Below are positions 1-7,779 of a stretch of DNA of 24,273 bases, piece after piece. The notes below the pieces were generated by a model that worked only from the letters and a program-made list of their open reading frames with translations, searched no databases and was not told the DNA's origin. The first letter of the stretch is position 1, and every line of letters begins with the position of its first letter. The DNA lies in NCBI GenBank assembly GCA_964507645.1, contig CAZDPU010000016.1, forward strand, positions 1 through 24,273. Direction: 5' to 3'. The position numbers and the translations under genes are program-made. Source of the DNA: UBA6624 sp964507645. GTDB taxonomy: Bacteria > UBP7 > UBA6624.

Positions 1-542
1 AGGCCCCATTTTTTAAACTTAATTAATAATTCTTCAGCACTTATTTTGCATAATTTTGCTATATATCTGATTTCAATTGCTGTAAAACCCTGTATGAACA
101 TATGCGGTGCTTTCTTTTTGATCGTTTGTAAGAAATCTTTGTAATAATCAAGTTTCAACCTAGGGGTTATTCCTCCAACGATATGGATTTCCCAAATTCC
201 GTTTTTCACTGCCCAATCAATTCTCTTTTCTAATTCTTTTTTATCAACTACATAGGCTTCTTCATGCATCTTTTTTGGATTAAAGGGTCTTTTGAAGGCA
301 CACAAACCACAGTCAAGGATACATTCATTTGTATGGTTGATATTTGAGGTATTTCCATAAAAGGATTTATTTCCCCATTTTTTTCTTCGGATGTAATCAG
401 CCATAATCCCAAGTGCAGTTAAATCTCCTTCCTGCATGAGTTTTACCCCTTCCTCATAATTTATCCTTTCTCCTGATTTTATTTTTTTCCAAGCCCAATA
501 ATCGGGGTGGTTTTTTAACAGTATATCGCCTGTTTCAGGCAT
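1..542 (-). CDS. mqnE: Aminofutalosine synthase MqnE (radical SAM), 3' end cut by the window edge
   Basis: The first 180 residues can be read from the ATG at 542; the gene continues past base 1. MqnE joins an enolpyruvyl-benzoate precursor to adenosine by radical SAM chemistry, an early step of futalosine-type menaquinone synthesis. The radical SAM cysteines are C74, C78 and C81 (CxxxCxxC, followed by AF). They are preceded by an NINHTNE segment and followed by EIHIVGG and GFTAIEI segments, all typical of MqnE rather than MqnC. The start lies 8 bases inside the 3' end of ubiX, so the two are probably translationally coupled. No clear Shine-Dalgarno site precedes it. The family is usually about 370-390 residues, so roughly half is missing. 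The family call is by recognition of motifs and is firm. Confidence 0.9.
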   Translation of the reverse strand, partial: MPETGDILLKNHPDYWAWKKIKSGERINYEEGVKLMQEGDLTALGIMADYIRRKKWGNKSFYGNTSNINHTNECILDCGLCAFKRPFNPKKMHEEAYVVDKKELEKRIDWAVKNGIWEIHIVGGITPRLKLDYYKDFLQTIKKKAPHMFIQGFTAIEIRYIAKLCKISAEELLIKFKKWG

Positions 543-1158
543 CTTGAAATTCTTTTGGGATGCCCCATTCAGGGACAAGGTTGTTGTCAATATTTAATGA
601 ACTCAAAATTCTAGCAACAACGCTATCTATTAAATCTTGCATTTTTTCAGCACCTTGATAAAAGGTTGGATTTGCATCAACTATTATTGCTCCTGCTTTG
701 GATATTTTTAACAAATTATGAAGATGGATTTGTGAAAGGGGGGTTTCTCTTGGGACTAAAATCAAAGGTCTGTTTTCTTTCAGGGTTACATCTGCAGCCC
801 TGTGAAGAAGATTAGATGTTACACCATTTGCTATATGCCCAAGTGTACCCATTGACATAGGAACCACAACCATTCCTCTTGTTTTGTAGGTTCCGCTTGC
901 TATTGTTGCAGACATGTCCATTCCAGGATGCCATGTGAGGTCAGTCCATTTCACATGTTTCCCGTATCTGTTTTCAATAAAGTTTTGAGCATTTTTGCCG
1001 AATTTAAAATCCAACTCGTGACTCAGCAGGTATTTTCCCCACTTGCTCGCAACAATTTCAACAGGAATGTCCCTTTTTACAAGTTCTTTTATGAGGGTAT
1101 CAGCATACATAGCTCCAGAAGCGCCAGTGATTCCAATTATTACAGGTAAATTTTTCAC
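535..1158 (-). CDS. ubiX: Flavin prenyltransferase UbiX (MqnM-type partner of the UbiD decarboxylase)
   Basis: This 207-residue protein makes prenylated FMN, the cofactor of UbiD-family decarboxylases, from FMN and a dimethylallyl phosphate. The N-terminal GITGASGA segment (residues 9-16) is the flavin-binding loop. The PMSMGTLGHIANG and VPRETPLS segments further on are UbiX hallmarks. The length is normal for the family. It lies 9 bases downstream of the peroxiredoxin gene and overlaps the start of mqnE by 8 bases, in an operon that begins with a ubiD homologue. In futalosine-pathway genomes such a ubiX homologue is sometimes called mqnM. The family is clear; assignment to menaquinone rather than another UbiD enzyme rests on gene context. 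Confidence 0.93.
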   Translation of the reverse strand: MKNLPVIIGITGASGAMYADTLIKELVKRDIPVEIVASKWGKYLLSHELDFKFGKNAQNFIENRYGKHVKWTDLTWHPGMDMSATIASGTYKTRGMVVVPMSMGTLGHIANGVTSNLLHRAADVTLKENRPLILVPRETPLSQIHLHNLLKISKAGAIIVDANPTFYQGAEKMQDLIDSVVARILSSLNIDNNLVPEWGIPKEFQDA

Positions 1159-1167
1159 TTGAGAATT

Positions 1168-1788
1168 TTACTCTTTTCTCAATGAAGACAGGATGTTTAT
1201 TTTCTCCATAACTTCTTGGTCATGTATTCCAACTCTTACTTTTGTAAAAACATATGCAATTTCCCCTTCGGGATTGACTATAAAAGTTACTCTTGATGCA
1301 AAACCCAAATCACCTAAAACTCCAAATTTTTGACTAATTTTTTTGTCAGAGTCAGCAATTAGCTCAAAAGGCAACTCCTTTTCTTTCTTGAATTTTTTTT
1401 GTGTCTTAAGGCTATCTGTGCTGATTCCTATTATGTTGATGTTTTTTTGATCAAATTTCGAGTAACCATCTCTTAAACTGCATGATTGGGTTGTGCATCC
1501 AGGAGTGAAGGATTTCGGGAAGAAGTAAAGAACGCTCCAATCTCCTTTTAGATCTTCTGAACTTATGGTTCCGGATGTTGATGAACCCTCAAATTCAGGG
1601 ATGCTATTTCCTATTTCCAAAATCTCCCAATCCATAAAATACCCTGGTTCTGCAAAGGTATCATAAGCAATGGCTCCAAATAAAAATATTATGAATACCA
1701 ATCCTTCAAGACCTATAAATTTAAGTATGTCTGGCAGGTCTTTTTTTGCATTAAAAGATGGTGGTTTAAGTATGTTGAATCTACTCAT
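1168..1788 (-). CDS. Membrane-anchored peroxiredoxin, BCP/PrxQ type
   Basis: This is a 206-residue thioredoxin-fold peroxidase that reduces hydroperoxides. The peroxidatic cysteine is C98 in the SFTPGCTTQSC segment and the resolving cysteine is C103, the C-x4-C spacing of the PrxQ/BCP class. Ordinary PrxQ proteins are about 150 residues and soluble. This one has about 55 extra N-terminal residues with a hydrophobic helix at about 22-43. The catalytic domain is therefore probably tethered to the cytoplasmic membrane, most likely on its outer face because the N-terminal flank is rich in lysine (inference). The start overlaps the end of the PNGase-like gene by 8 bases and ubiX follows after 9 bases. 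The membrane anchor and quinone operon suggest protection of the envelope or quinone pool from peroxide; that role is inference. Confidence 0.88.
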   Translation of the reverse strand: MSRFNILKPPSFNAKKDLPDILKFIGLEGLVFIIFLFGAIAYDTFAEPGYFMDWEILEIGNSIPEFEGSSTSGTISSEDLKGDWSVLYFFPKSFTPGCTTQSCSLRDGYSKFDQKNINIIGISTDSLKTQKKFKKEKELPFELIADSDKKISQKFGVLGDLGFASRVTFIVNPEGEIAYVFTKVRVGIHDQEVMEKINILSSLRKE

Positions 1789-3322
1789 CTTCTAATGTCG
1801 TAAATTCTTCTGAATTTTTCCAATTCCCAAAATTTTTCTTAAGGAGGTAGTGGCTGGGATTTTCCCACGATATGAGCCAACTCTGCATGTTGATTTCTGC
1901 ATTAAATCCAGAAGAGTTTGCATCAGGATTTACTTCTGGGCTGTACGGTTTGTTTTCGTAAAGAGCCCTATAGGTGATTACATTTTCTTTTTGAGAGAGG
2001 TTTTCGACTTCTATATTGAATGGTGGTAAGTCCCACCCAGGGCACCAATAGGCTCTTCCGTAAGGCCATGTTCCAAATTGATTTGGGACAACCCCCTTGT
2101 TTGGAAGGTCATAACATCCACTCCCGCTTCCAGCCTTTGGGTCACTTAAGATTTCCGTAGGTTTGTCATTTACAAAGAAATGATGTGTGTGGTTGCAGAA
2201 TTCTGCACAATTTGCAATGTCTCTTCCCCATCCGTGCCCCGACATGATTCCACTTATTGTGTATTTTTGAGATTCGGGATTTTTTAATAGGTAGGGTTTT
2301 TTTGATGGATTGTAGTCAAGATTAAAAGCCCCTCCTTCCCACATTTTGTAGGCTTTTACAGGTCTAAGGTTGTTGTTTTTTTCAGAAAGGTAGATTTTCA
2401 TATCCATTATGTAGGAAGAATTTCCTGTAGGGACATTTATTTTGAAATTTTTAACACCACCATCTGTCAAGAAAGCCAAGAATGGAGTGATGTCCGTGAG
2501 CCAAACTCCTCTTCGATGATATGCTGTAATCCATCTAGAAATCAATACATTGCATTTGTCATCTTCACAAAGGTGTAAATTTGCTATCATGTCCCACTCA
2601 TAACAGTTCTTGTCATTTTTTTCAGGACAATTCATTTCAAAATATATTTCCATATTGTTGTATTTCATTAATTCTTCGGTTTTTGGGAATTCAGCTTCAA
2701 ATTCTGCATTTGCTCCCCATCCACCCGAAAGCTCAAAATTGTCCAAAAGGACGATCTCTTTTTTTGACAAGTTTTCTTTCATTTTTTCTTGGAGATTCTT
2801 TTCCCAGTAAAGATATTCAACTTCTTTTTCAACGGCATCAAGTATAGGAGTTTCACTTTTTCCTGGAGGCCTTAGCAATCCAAACTGTCTTAAAAAACCA
2901 TCACCATCAATCAGGAATCCAGCCTTGTCAGCATTCCAATCATTTTTCCAGGTTTCAAGTATTTCTTCAACCTCTCCACCTATAGGCATTTTTTCGCTGT
3001 TTATAAAGAAGATTTTTTCTTTCCATGGAACCCCTGCAGCTTGTTGTTTTATTTTGCTTAGGTAGCCATCTTCGGAAGATACAAATATGATGTTTGTTTC
3101 TGGCATCTGATTAACCATCTCTTGAAAATTTGAGCTCCACAGATCTTCAGTGTAGGCATCTCCCTCTAAAAACCTCAAGAAAACAGTTATTTCTGGATTT
3201 TCTTCGTCATATGAAAAAACCCCGTTCTCTGTCTGCAAGTCAAATGAACCGATTTTTTCAAAAGGTTTTGTTCCGTTGAAAAATGACAATAGTATCAAGC
3301 TTAGTAAGTATTTTTTTTTCAT
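1781..3322 (-). CDS. Exported PNGase F-like protein (peptide-N-glycosidase F fold)
   Basis: This 513-residue protein has a signal peptide (about residues 1-20). Residues from about 190 on resemble PNGase F, which releases N-glycans from asparagine. Comparing from memory with the Elizabethkingia enzyme, CYEWDMIAN matches CDEWDRYAN, so catalytic Asp60 corresponds to D244. NCAEFC matches GCAEWC, so Glu206 corresponds to E374. Glu118 seems to be replaced, with the aligned strand reading INVPTG. A CPGW segment near the end is also shared. Residues about 25-160 look like a degenerate thioredoxin-like domain without a CxxC. The ATG at 3322 shares one base with the upstream TAA and has AAGGAG about 11 bases before it. 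A GTG at 3334 would lie inside that SD and is rejected. Activity and glycan target are unknown. Confidence 0.75.
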   Translation of the reverse strand: MKKKYLLSLILLSFFNGTKPFEKIGSFDLQTENGVFSYDEENPEITVFLRFLEGDAYTEDLWSSNFQEMVNQMPETNIIFVSSEDGYLSKIKQQAAGVPWKEKIFFINSEKMPIGGEVEEILETWKNDWNADKAGFLIDGDGFLRQFGLLRPPGKSETPILDAVEKEVEYLYWEKNLQEKMKENLSKKEIVLLDNFELSGGWGANAEFEAEFPKTEELMKYNNMEIYFEMNCPEKNDKNCYEWDMIANLHLCEDDKCNVLISRWITAYHRRGVWLTDITPFLAFLTDGGVKNFKINVPTGNSSYIMDMKIYLSEKNNNLRPVKAYKMWEGGAFNLDYNPSKKPYLLKNPESQKYTISGIMSGHGWGRDIANCAEFCNHTHHFFVNDKPTEILSDPKAGSGSGCYDLPNKGVVPNQFGTWPYGRAYWCPGWDLPPFNIEVENLSQKENVITYRALYENKPYSPEVNPDANSSGFNAEINMQSWLISWENPSHYLLKKNFGNWKNSEEFTTLEDE

Positions 3323-5427
3323 TAATATAACCACTCCTTTTTAAGAATTATTTTCCAAGAATCCCCATTTTCTTCATTGTTGCTATTGATGACGAGATAA
3401 GTTGCCTCTCCATCTTTTGGATGAAGTTCAAATCTAAAGTACGTATTGACAGCATCTGAGGTATTGTTTTTCTGAATCTCTATCTTATAGAGATGAGATG
3501 ATGTTGGTGTGTAATTGAAATCAAACGAATATATTTCAGAGCTTCCTGAAGAGCTTCCCCTTTCCACATTATCAAAACTCCATCCTGGGCTGAAAGAAAA
3601 ATCATTTGTAATCTTGTAATTAAGCCATCCATCTAGGCTTGTTTTTTTCCCATCATACCAGTCTCCAGAATTCAAGCCTCCTCCCCAAACCCATTTGTAA
3701 TCATAGGCTGAACCAAAGTAGCGAAACCCATAATCTACATAGTCATATTCTCCTGCTGGAATTATTGTTCCAGGAAGCGACCAGGGTTCAAAATCTTGAT
3801 CTAAGATTGATTTGTACATCGTGATTGAAGGACTTAGGTTCCATCCATTCTTCATCGAGAGTCCAAATGGTTCTATTGTCAAAGAATTTTCTATTAGTTG
3901 ATTTTCTCCATTTGAAATTTCATTGAAGCTAACTTCATTCGAGATTTCTTGTATTTGGTATTTTTTTTCACATTCTTTTTTCCAGAAATTAATACATTTA
4001 GACAAGTATTTTGAATGTTCGATTTCGATTTTTTTAACCTTTATTTCTTCATCCAGTGATGAGTATCTGTAATAACCTAAACCTGGGTCAAAATCTTTTT
4101 CGAAAATCATATATTCTGCAGATGCTGAAAAGGGGTTGCCAAAACTTTCTAGTTTAAAGTAATGAGCTTCTCCATCCTTGTTGTCATCTAGTGAGAATTG
4201 CGACCATATGTCAGCATTTAATCTTGTGCCATTCTTGTTGGTTGACTTCCATGAAACGTCAATTCCATTTGTTAGATTTGATGATTCAGAATTCTCGTTT
4301 GAGGATATGAATCCAACTGTTGTATTTTTTGTAATTTGATGTTTTGATCTGAAGATTGTGTAGTATTCATCAATGGAATTTTCAACCCATGCTGTGAGAA
4401 AGCCAATTTCGTTTATATTGAATTTTCCTGTTATCTTGGAGCCAAGACGAAGTGGAAGTTGGTTGCCATTTTCGTCAAGGCCAATATTTCTGCTATGAAA
4501 AGGGAGAGCGGAACTTCTGCTTCCAAAAGAAAAAAGTCCTGAATTCTCCAGGAAGAAATCTCTTTTTTCTGGAAAAAATAGAGAATATCTGGTTATGTTG
4601 CTTTGCTGTATGTCTGCTTCTGCTTCACCAAAGTCAGCATTTAAAACTGATGCAATCCTCCATCCTTTCCATGGTGTTCCTGCAATGTCAACTCCAGCAT
4701 CAAAATCATATTCAGTTTTTGTTTCTTCGAGCACTTTCCCAAGCACGAATGGCTTGAGTATCCAAGGGTTTGAGTTTGGAAGGTTTCCCATCCCCGTCAT
4801 CTCTCCTGCTTTTGATAAAGTATTGAGGCTATTGCTTTTTTCCCATCCGGTCCAATATCCAGATTCTCTATTCTCTGTATTCCAGTATCTGAAATTTATT
4901 CCCCAAGCATTATTGTCTTTGTTGTAAGCAAGTGTTGAGAATGGGATTTTTATTTCAGCACTCCAGCCATCTTTTGTCAATGTTCCCATCCCTTCCCAAT
5001 ACCCATCCCAGTCTTGGTCTTGACGCGATTCATTTGTTATTGTTCCGTCAACCCTACTGCCATTGGCATTAATGCCAAAATAATAACCATTCCTTTTTGA
5101 AAGATAAGGGTCAAGAACAATCTCTATTTTGTCATCGTTGTAAAGCGTTTGGTCTCTCTTCTTGTAATGGTTTATTACCTTGTCTGTTTTTGCCTCATAT
5201 CCGATATATAGATTTTTTTCATCTCTCCAAATAAAAAACCTAGCCTCCAATGTTCCCTTTTGGCCTTCTTCTGGTTGTTGTTGAGTCCAATCTTCAACAA
5301 TTGTTGCTTTTTTCCAAACTTCCTCTTCAATGATCCCATCGATTTTCACACTTTCTTTCAAGGTGGGGGTATTTATTGTTTTTGATGCAACCAGTAGCAA
5401 AAAAAGGAAAAATTTATTTTTTTTCAT
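3322..5427 (-). CDS. DUF5916 outer-membrane protein with N-terminal CBM9-like domain
   Basis: From the ATG at 5427 this is 701 residues, with a lysine-rich hydrophobic signal peptide at 1-18. Residues about 20-190 form a CBM9-like carbohydrate-binding domain, beginning at SVKIDGIIEEEVW. Next come NITRYSLFFPEKRDFFLE and FSFG segments that are hallmarks of DUF5916. The rest alternates short polar and aromatic strands, as expected of an outer-membrane beta barrel, and ends in the aromatic residues WLY. The ATG overlaps the ubiA stop as ATGA, indicating translational coupling. The reading frame stays open for 54 more codons into ubiA, but that extension lacks any signal and would place the signal peptide internally, so I reject it. 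The substrate is unknown; the presence of a CBM9 suggests a saccharide or glycoconjugate. Confidence 0.82.
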   Translation of the reverse strand: MKKNKFFLFLLLVASKTINTPTLKESVKIDGIIEEEVWKKATIVEDWTQQQPEEGQKGTLEARFFIWRDEKNLYIGYEAKTDKVINHYKKRDQTLYNDDKIEIVLDPYLSKRNGYYFGINANGSRVDGTITNESRQDQDWDGYWEGMGTLTKDGWSAEIKIPFSTLAYNKDNNAWGINFRYWNTENRESGYWTGWEKSNSLNTLSKAGEMTGMGNLPNSNPWILKPFVLGKVLEETKTEYDFDAGVDIAGTPWKGWRIASVLNADFGEAEADIQQSNITRYSLFFPEKRDFFLENSGLFSFGSRSSALPFHSRNIGLDENGNQLPLRLGSKITGKFNINEIGFLTAWVENSIDEYYTIFRSKHQITKNTTVGFISSNENSESSNLTNGIDVSWKSTNKNGTRLNADIWSQFSLDDNKDGEAHYFKLESFGNPFSASAEYMIFEKDFDPGLGYYRYSSLDEEIKVKKIEIEHSKYLSKCINFWKKECEKKYQIQEISNEVSFNEISNGENQLIENSLTIEPFGLSMKNGWNLSPSITMYKSILDQDFEPWSLPGTIIPAGEYDYVDYGFRYFGSAYDYKWVWGGGLNSGDWYDGKKTSLDGWLNYKITNDFSFSPGWSFDNVERGSSSGSSEIYSFDFNYTPTSSHLYKIEIQKNNTSDAVNTYFRFELHPKDGEATYLVINSNNEENGDSWKIILKKEWLY

Positions 5428-6266
5428 ATTGTTAATGAGGCTGCAATTAGCAACAGGACGCTTATCCAGCCATTTGCTGAAAAAAATGAAGCATTGATTT
5501 TCTTGAGATTTTTTGGACTGATTATTGAATGTTGCCAAACTAGAAGGATGGTCATGAGACAACACCCAATGGTCCAGCTTTGACTCCAATCAAAAGCTTT
5601 TCCGAAAAGGAAAAAAAATATAGCTGCAAAAAAGTGAAAAATTCTTGAAATTAGGAATGCTTTTTCTTTTCCGTATACAGAAGGAATCGAATAAAGTCCT
5701 TCTTTTTTATCGAATGACGTATCTTGCATTGAATAAAGTATGTCAAAGCCTGCAACCCAAAATGTAACTGCAAGGCAGATCATATAAAGATTGTCTCCCC
5801 ACCCATTGGTAACTGCAATAAATCCTCCAGCTGGAGCACATGACAAAGTTAAGCCAAGCCATAGATGGCAAAAGATACCCCATCTTTTCGTAAAAGGATA
5901 AATTGACAAAAGCAGGATTGCTATTGGTGACAATTGCCATGCAAGATGGCTTAATTCTTTTGTACAGTAACCTAAGATAATCAGGCTAAAAAAAATGAGT
6001 ATCCAAACTGGTTTTTCTTTAATCTCCCCTGTCACAAGTTCCCATTTTTTTGTTCTTGGATTTTTTTTGTCATAAGGAAGATCTATGATCCTGTTCAGTC
6101 CCATTGCCGCAGTTCGTGCTCCAATCATTGCACCCAAAATCAGTAAACTTGTTTTCGAATCTGGAAAGCTTCTCAGTCCAGCAATAACACCGACGAAAGC
6201 AAAAGGGAGAGCAAAAATGGTGTGTTCAAATTTAACAAGTCGAAGCATTGATGAGGTAATACTCAT
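5424..6266 (-). CDS. ubiA: UbiA-family prenyltransferase, MqnP-type (menaquinone pathway)
   Basis: This 280-residue integral membrane protein attaches the polyprenyl tail to an aromatic acid. The first Asp-rich motif is N58-R-x-x-D62-x-x-x-D66 followed by NPRT. The second is around D175 to D186 (the QDTSFD segment), both for binding Mg-diphosphate. The rest is about eight or nine hydrophobic helices. The sequence resembles the 4-hydroxybenzoate polyprenyltransferase-like branch found in futalosine-pathway organisms (MqnP), where the acceptor is a dihydroxynaphthoate. The ATG at 6266 shares one base with the ubiD TAA, and the stop overlaps the next ATG as ATGA. Having mqnE, ubiX and ubiD in the same operon makes menaquinone the likely product. 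Specificity for MqnP over UbiA is inferred from context. Confidence 0.88.
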   Translation of the reverse strand: MSITSSMLRLVKFEHTIFALPFAFVGVIAGLRSFPDSKTSLLILGAMIGARTAAMGLNRIIDLPYDKKNPRTKKWELVTGEIKEKPVWILIFFSLIILGYCTKELSHLAWQLSPIAILLLSIYPFTKRWGIFCHLWLGLTLSCAPAGGFIAVTNGWGDNLYMICLAVTFWVAGFDILYSMQDTSFDKKEGLYSIPSVYGKEKAFLISRIFHFFAAIFFFLFGKAFDWSQSWTIGCCLMTILLVWQHSIISPKNLKKINASFFSANGWISVLLLIAASLTI

Positions 6267-7699
6267 TAATTATTTTTGATTTTTTTAAGAATTTCATCAA
6301 TCTTTTGTTGATCTATGTCAACTTGTTCCGGCCATTCTCTTATCAAGGATTCTCCTTTGATTTTTCTAGTGCCATCAAATCCAATTTTCGATCCATAGCC
6401 TTCAACAGGGCTTGCATGATCAAGAACATCTACTGGACCACTATCCAAAACGATATCTCTTTTTGGATCTATGTTTGACAAGGCATGAAATGTTGTTTCA
6501 CTTATGTTCTGAACATCAACATCATCATCAACTACTACAACAAATTTAGTAAGGCTTAATAAACCAATACCCCATATTGCATGAATTACTTTTCTAGCTT
6601 GTCCAGGGTAATTCTTTTTTATGCTTACTAATAGCATGTTGTGAAAAACACCTTCTGGCGGAAAATGCATATCTTTGATTTCGGGGCAAAACAGTTTAAC
6701 TAATGGAAGGAATATCCTTTCTGTTGCCCAACCCAAGAACCAATCTTCTTGTAATGGTTTTCCAACGATGATGTGTGGAAAAATCGCTTTCTTTCTGTGT
6801 GTTATTAGCTCCAAGTGGAAAACAGGATATGGTCCAGGATGACTATAGAACCCAGTGTGGTCCCCAAAAGGGCCTTCTTCTTTTGTTTCATTTGGATCAA
6901 CCCATCCTTCAAGTATGAACTCAGCTTGTGCGGGAACCTTGATATCCGAATTGATACATTTGACGACTTCAACCGGTCTTTTATTAAGAAATCCTGCTAA
7001 AAGGAATTCGTCAATTCCAGGTGGAAGAGGTGCGCTTCCAGAATACATTGTTGCTGGATCTCCTCCAATTGCAATTGCAACAGGTATTTTTTCATTTTTC
7101 TTTTTTGCCTTTACTTCATGCCTTTTACCATCTTTATGTAATTGCCAGTGCATCCCCAAGGTTTTTTTATCGTGTTTTTGCAATCTATAAAGTCCAACAT
7201 TCCTTGCTCCTGTTTCAGGGTCATTTGTGATTGTTGATCCAAAGCATATGTATGGACCAGCATCTTTAGGCCATAAGGTTGGAATTGGCAAGATGTCTAG
7301 ATTTGCAGATTCGCCCTTCAAAACAATTTCTTGACAAGGTGCTTTTTTGACAGTCTTTGGTATAAATTTACGTATTTCAGCAAATTTTGGAAGCATCGTT
7401 ACAGCGTCCATAATGCTTGAAACCTTCGGAGGTTTTATAAAGCCTTCTATTCTCTCTGCATGCTCATCGATATGACTAACTCCAAAAGCGCTTGAGACTC
7501 TTTTCTTACTCCCAAAAAGATTGACTGCTAAAGGGAATTTACTACCTTTTATGTTTTCAAAAAGAATTGCTTCTTTATTGTTCCTTGTGAAATGTTCTCC
7601 AATTACAGTTATTTCAATTTTCGGATCTATTTCTTGTTTTATCTTGACAAGGTCTTTTTTTTGTTCTAAGTTTTTGATGTAATCCGATAAATTCTTCAT
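6266..7699 (-). CDS. ubiD: UbiD-family decarboxylase, MqnL-type (menaquinone pathway)
   Basis: This 477-residue prenyl-FMN-dependent decarboxylase is the first gene of the operon. Visible active-site elements are TNDPETGARNVGLYR (residues 158-172, prenyl-FMN and metal binding, with R172) and EEGPFGDHTG (274-283, with E275 and D280 in the acidic catalytic pair). The length is normal for bacterial UbiD. It would remove the carboxylate from the prenylated naphthoate after the UbiA-type step, using the cofactor made by UbiX encoded downstream. The ATG at 7699 has no Shine-Dalgarno site. A -10-like TAGAAT lies 9 bases before it, so the mRNA may be nearly leaderless. The family call is firm; the exact substrate is inferred from mqnE in the same operon. 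Confidence 0.92.
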   Translation of the reverse strand: MKNLSDYIKNLEQKKDLVKIKQEIDPKIEITVIGEHFTRNNKEAILFENIKGSKFPLAVNLFGSKKRVSSAFGVSHIDEHAERIEGFIKPPKVSSIMDAVTMLPKFAEIRKFIPKTVKKAPCQEIVLKGESANLDILPIPTLWPKDAGPYICFGSTITNDPETGARNVGLYRLQKHDKKTLGMHWQLHKDGKRHEVKAKKKNEKIPVAIAIGGDPATMYSGSAPLPPGIDEFLLAGFLNKRPVEVVKCINSDIKVPAQAEFILEGWVDPNETKEEGPFGDHTGFYSHPGPYPVFHLELITHRKKAIFPHIIVGKPLQEDWFLGWATERIFLPLVKLFCPEIKDMHFPPEGVFHNMLLVSIKKNYPGQARKVIHAIWGIGLLSLTKFVVVVDDDVDVQNISETTFHALSNIDPKRDIVLDSGPVDVLDHASPVEGYGSKIGFDGTRKIKGESLIREWPEQVDIDQQKIDEILKKIKNN

Positions 7700-7708
7700 A
7701 TAAAAATT

Positions 7709-7714
7709 ATTCTA
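7709..7714 (-). promoter_or_regulatory. -10-like element for the menaquinone operon
   Basis: Read on the minus strand this is TAGAAT, ending 9 bases before the ubiD ATG. It matches TATAAT at five of six positions. No convincing -35 lies 16-18 bases upstream. A transcript starting about 7 bases downstream would have a leader of only 2-3 bases, consistent with the absence of a Shine-Dalgarno site. This is inference from spacing. Confidence 0.4.
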
Positions 7715-7766
7715 AAAAATTATTCCTTTCTTTGTTTTTAAATTACACTATATCAAAGTTAGATTT

Positions 7767-7779
7767 GGAGGTGATTATG
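7767..7779 (+). promoter_or_regulatory. Strong ribosome binding site fixing the MFS start
   Basis: GGAGGTGA at 7767-7774 is close to a full complement of the 16S rRNA 3' end and lies 5 bases (counted from GGAGG) before the ATG at 7777. An in-frame TTG at 7732 would add 15 polar residues with no such site, so the ATG at 7777 is chosen. Confidence 0.85.

Noticed and set aside
3332..3334. GTG start for the PNGase F-like gene
   Set aside because: It lies within the AAGGAG ribosome binding site that serves the ATG at 3322.
5428..5589. Open frame extending the DUF5916 gene 54 codons upstream into ubiA
   Set aside because: It overlaps ubiA coding sequence, adds no recognisable sequence and would bury the signal peptide; the ATG at 5427 has an ATGA coupling to ubiA.
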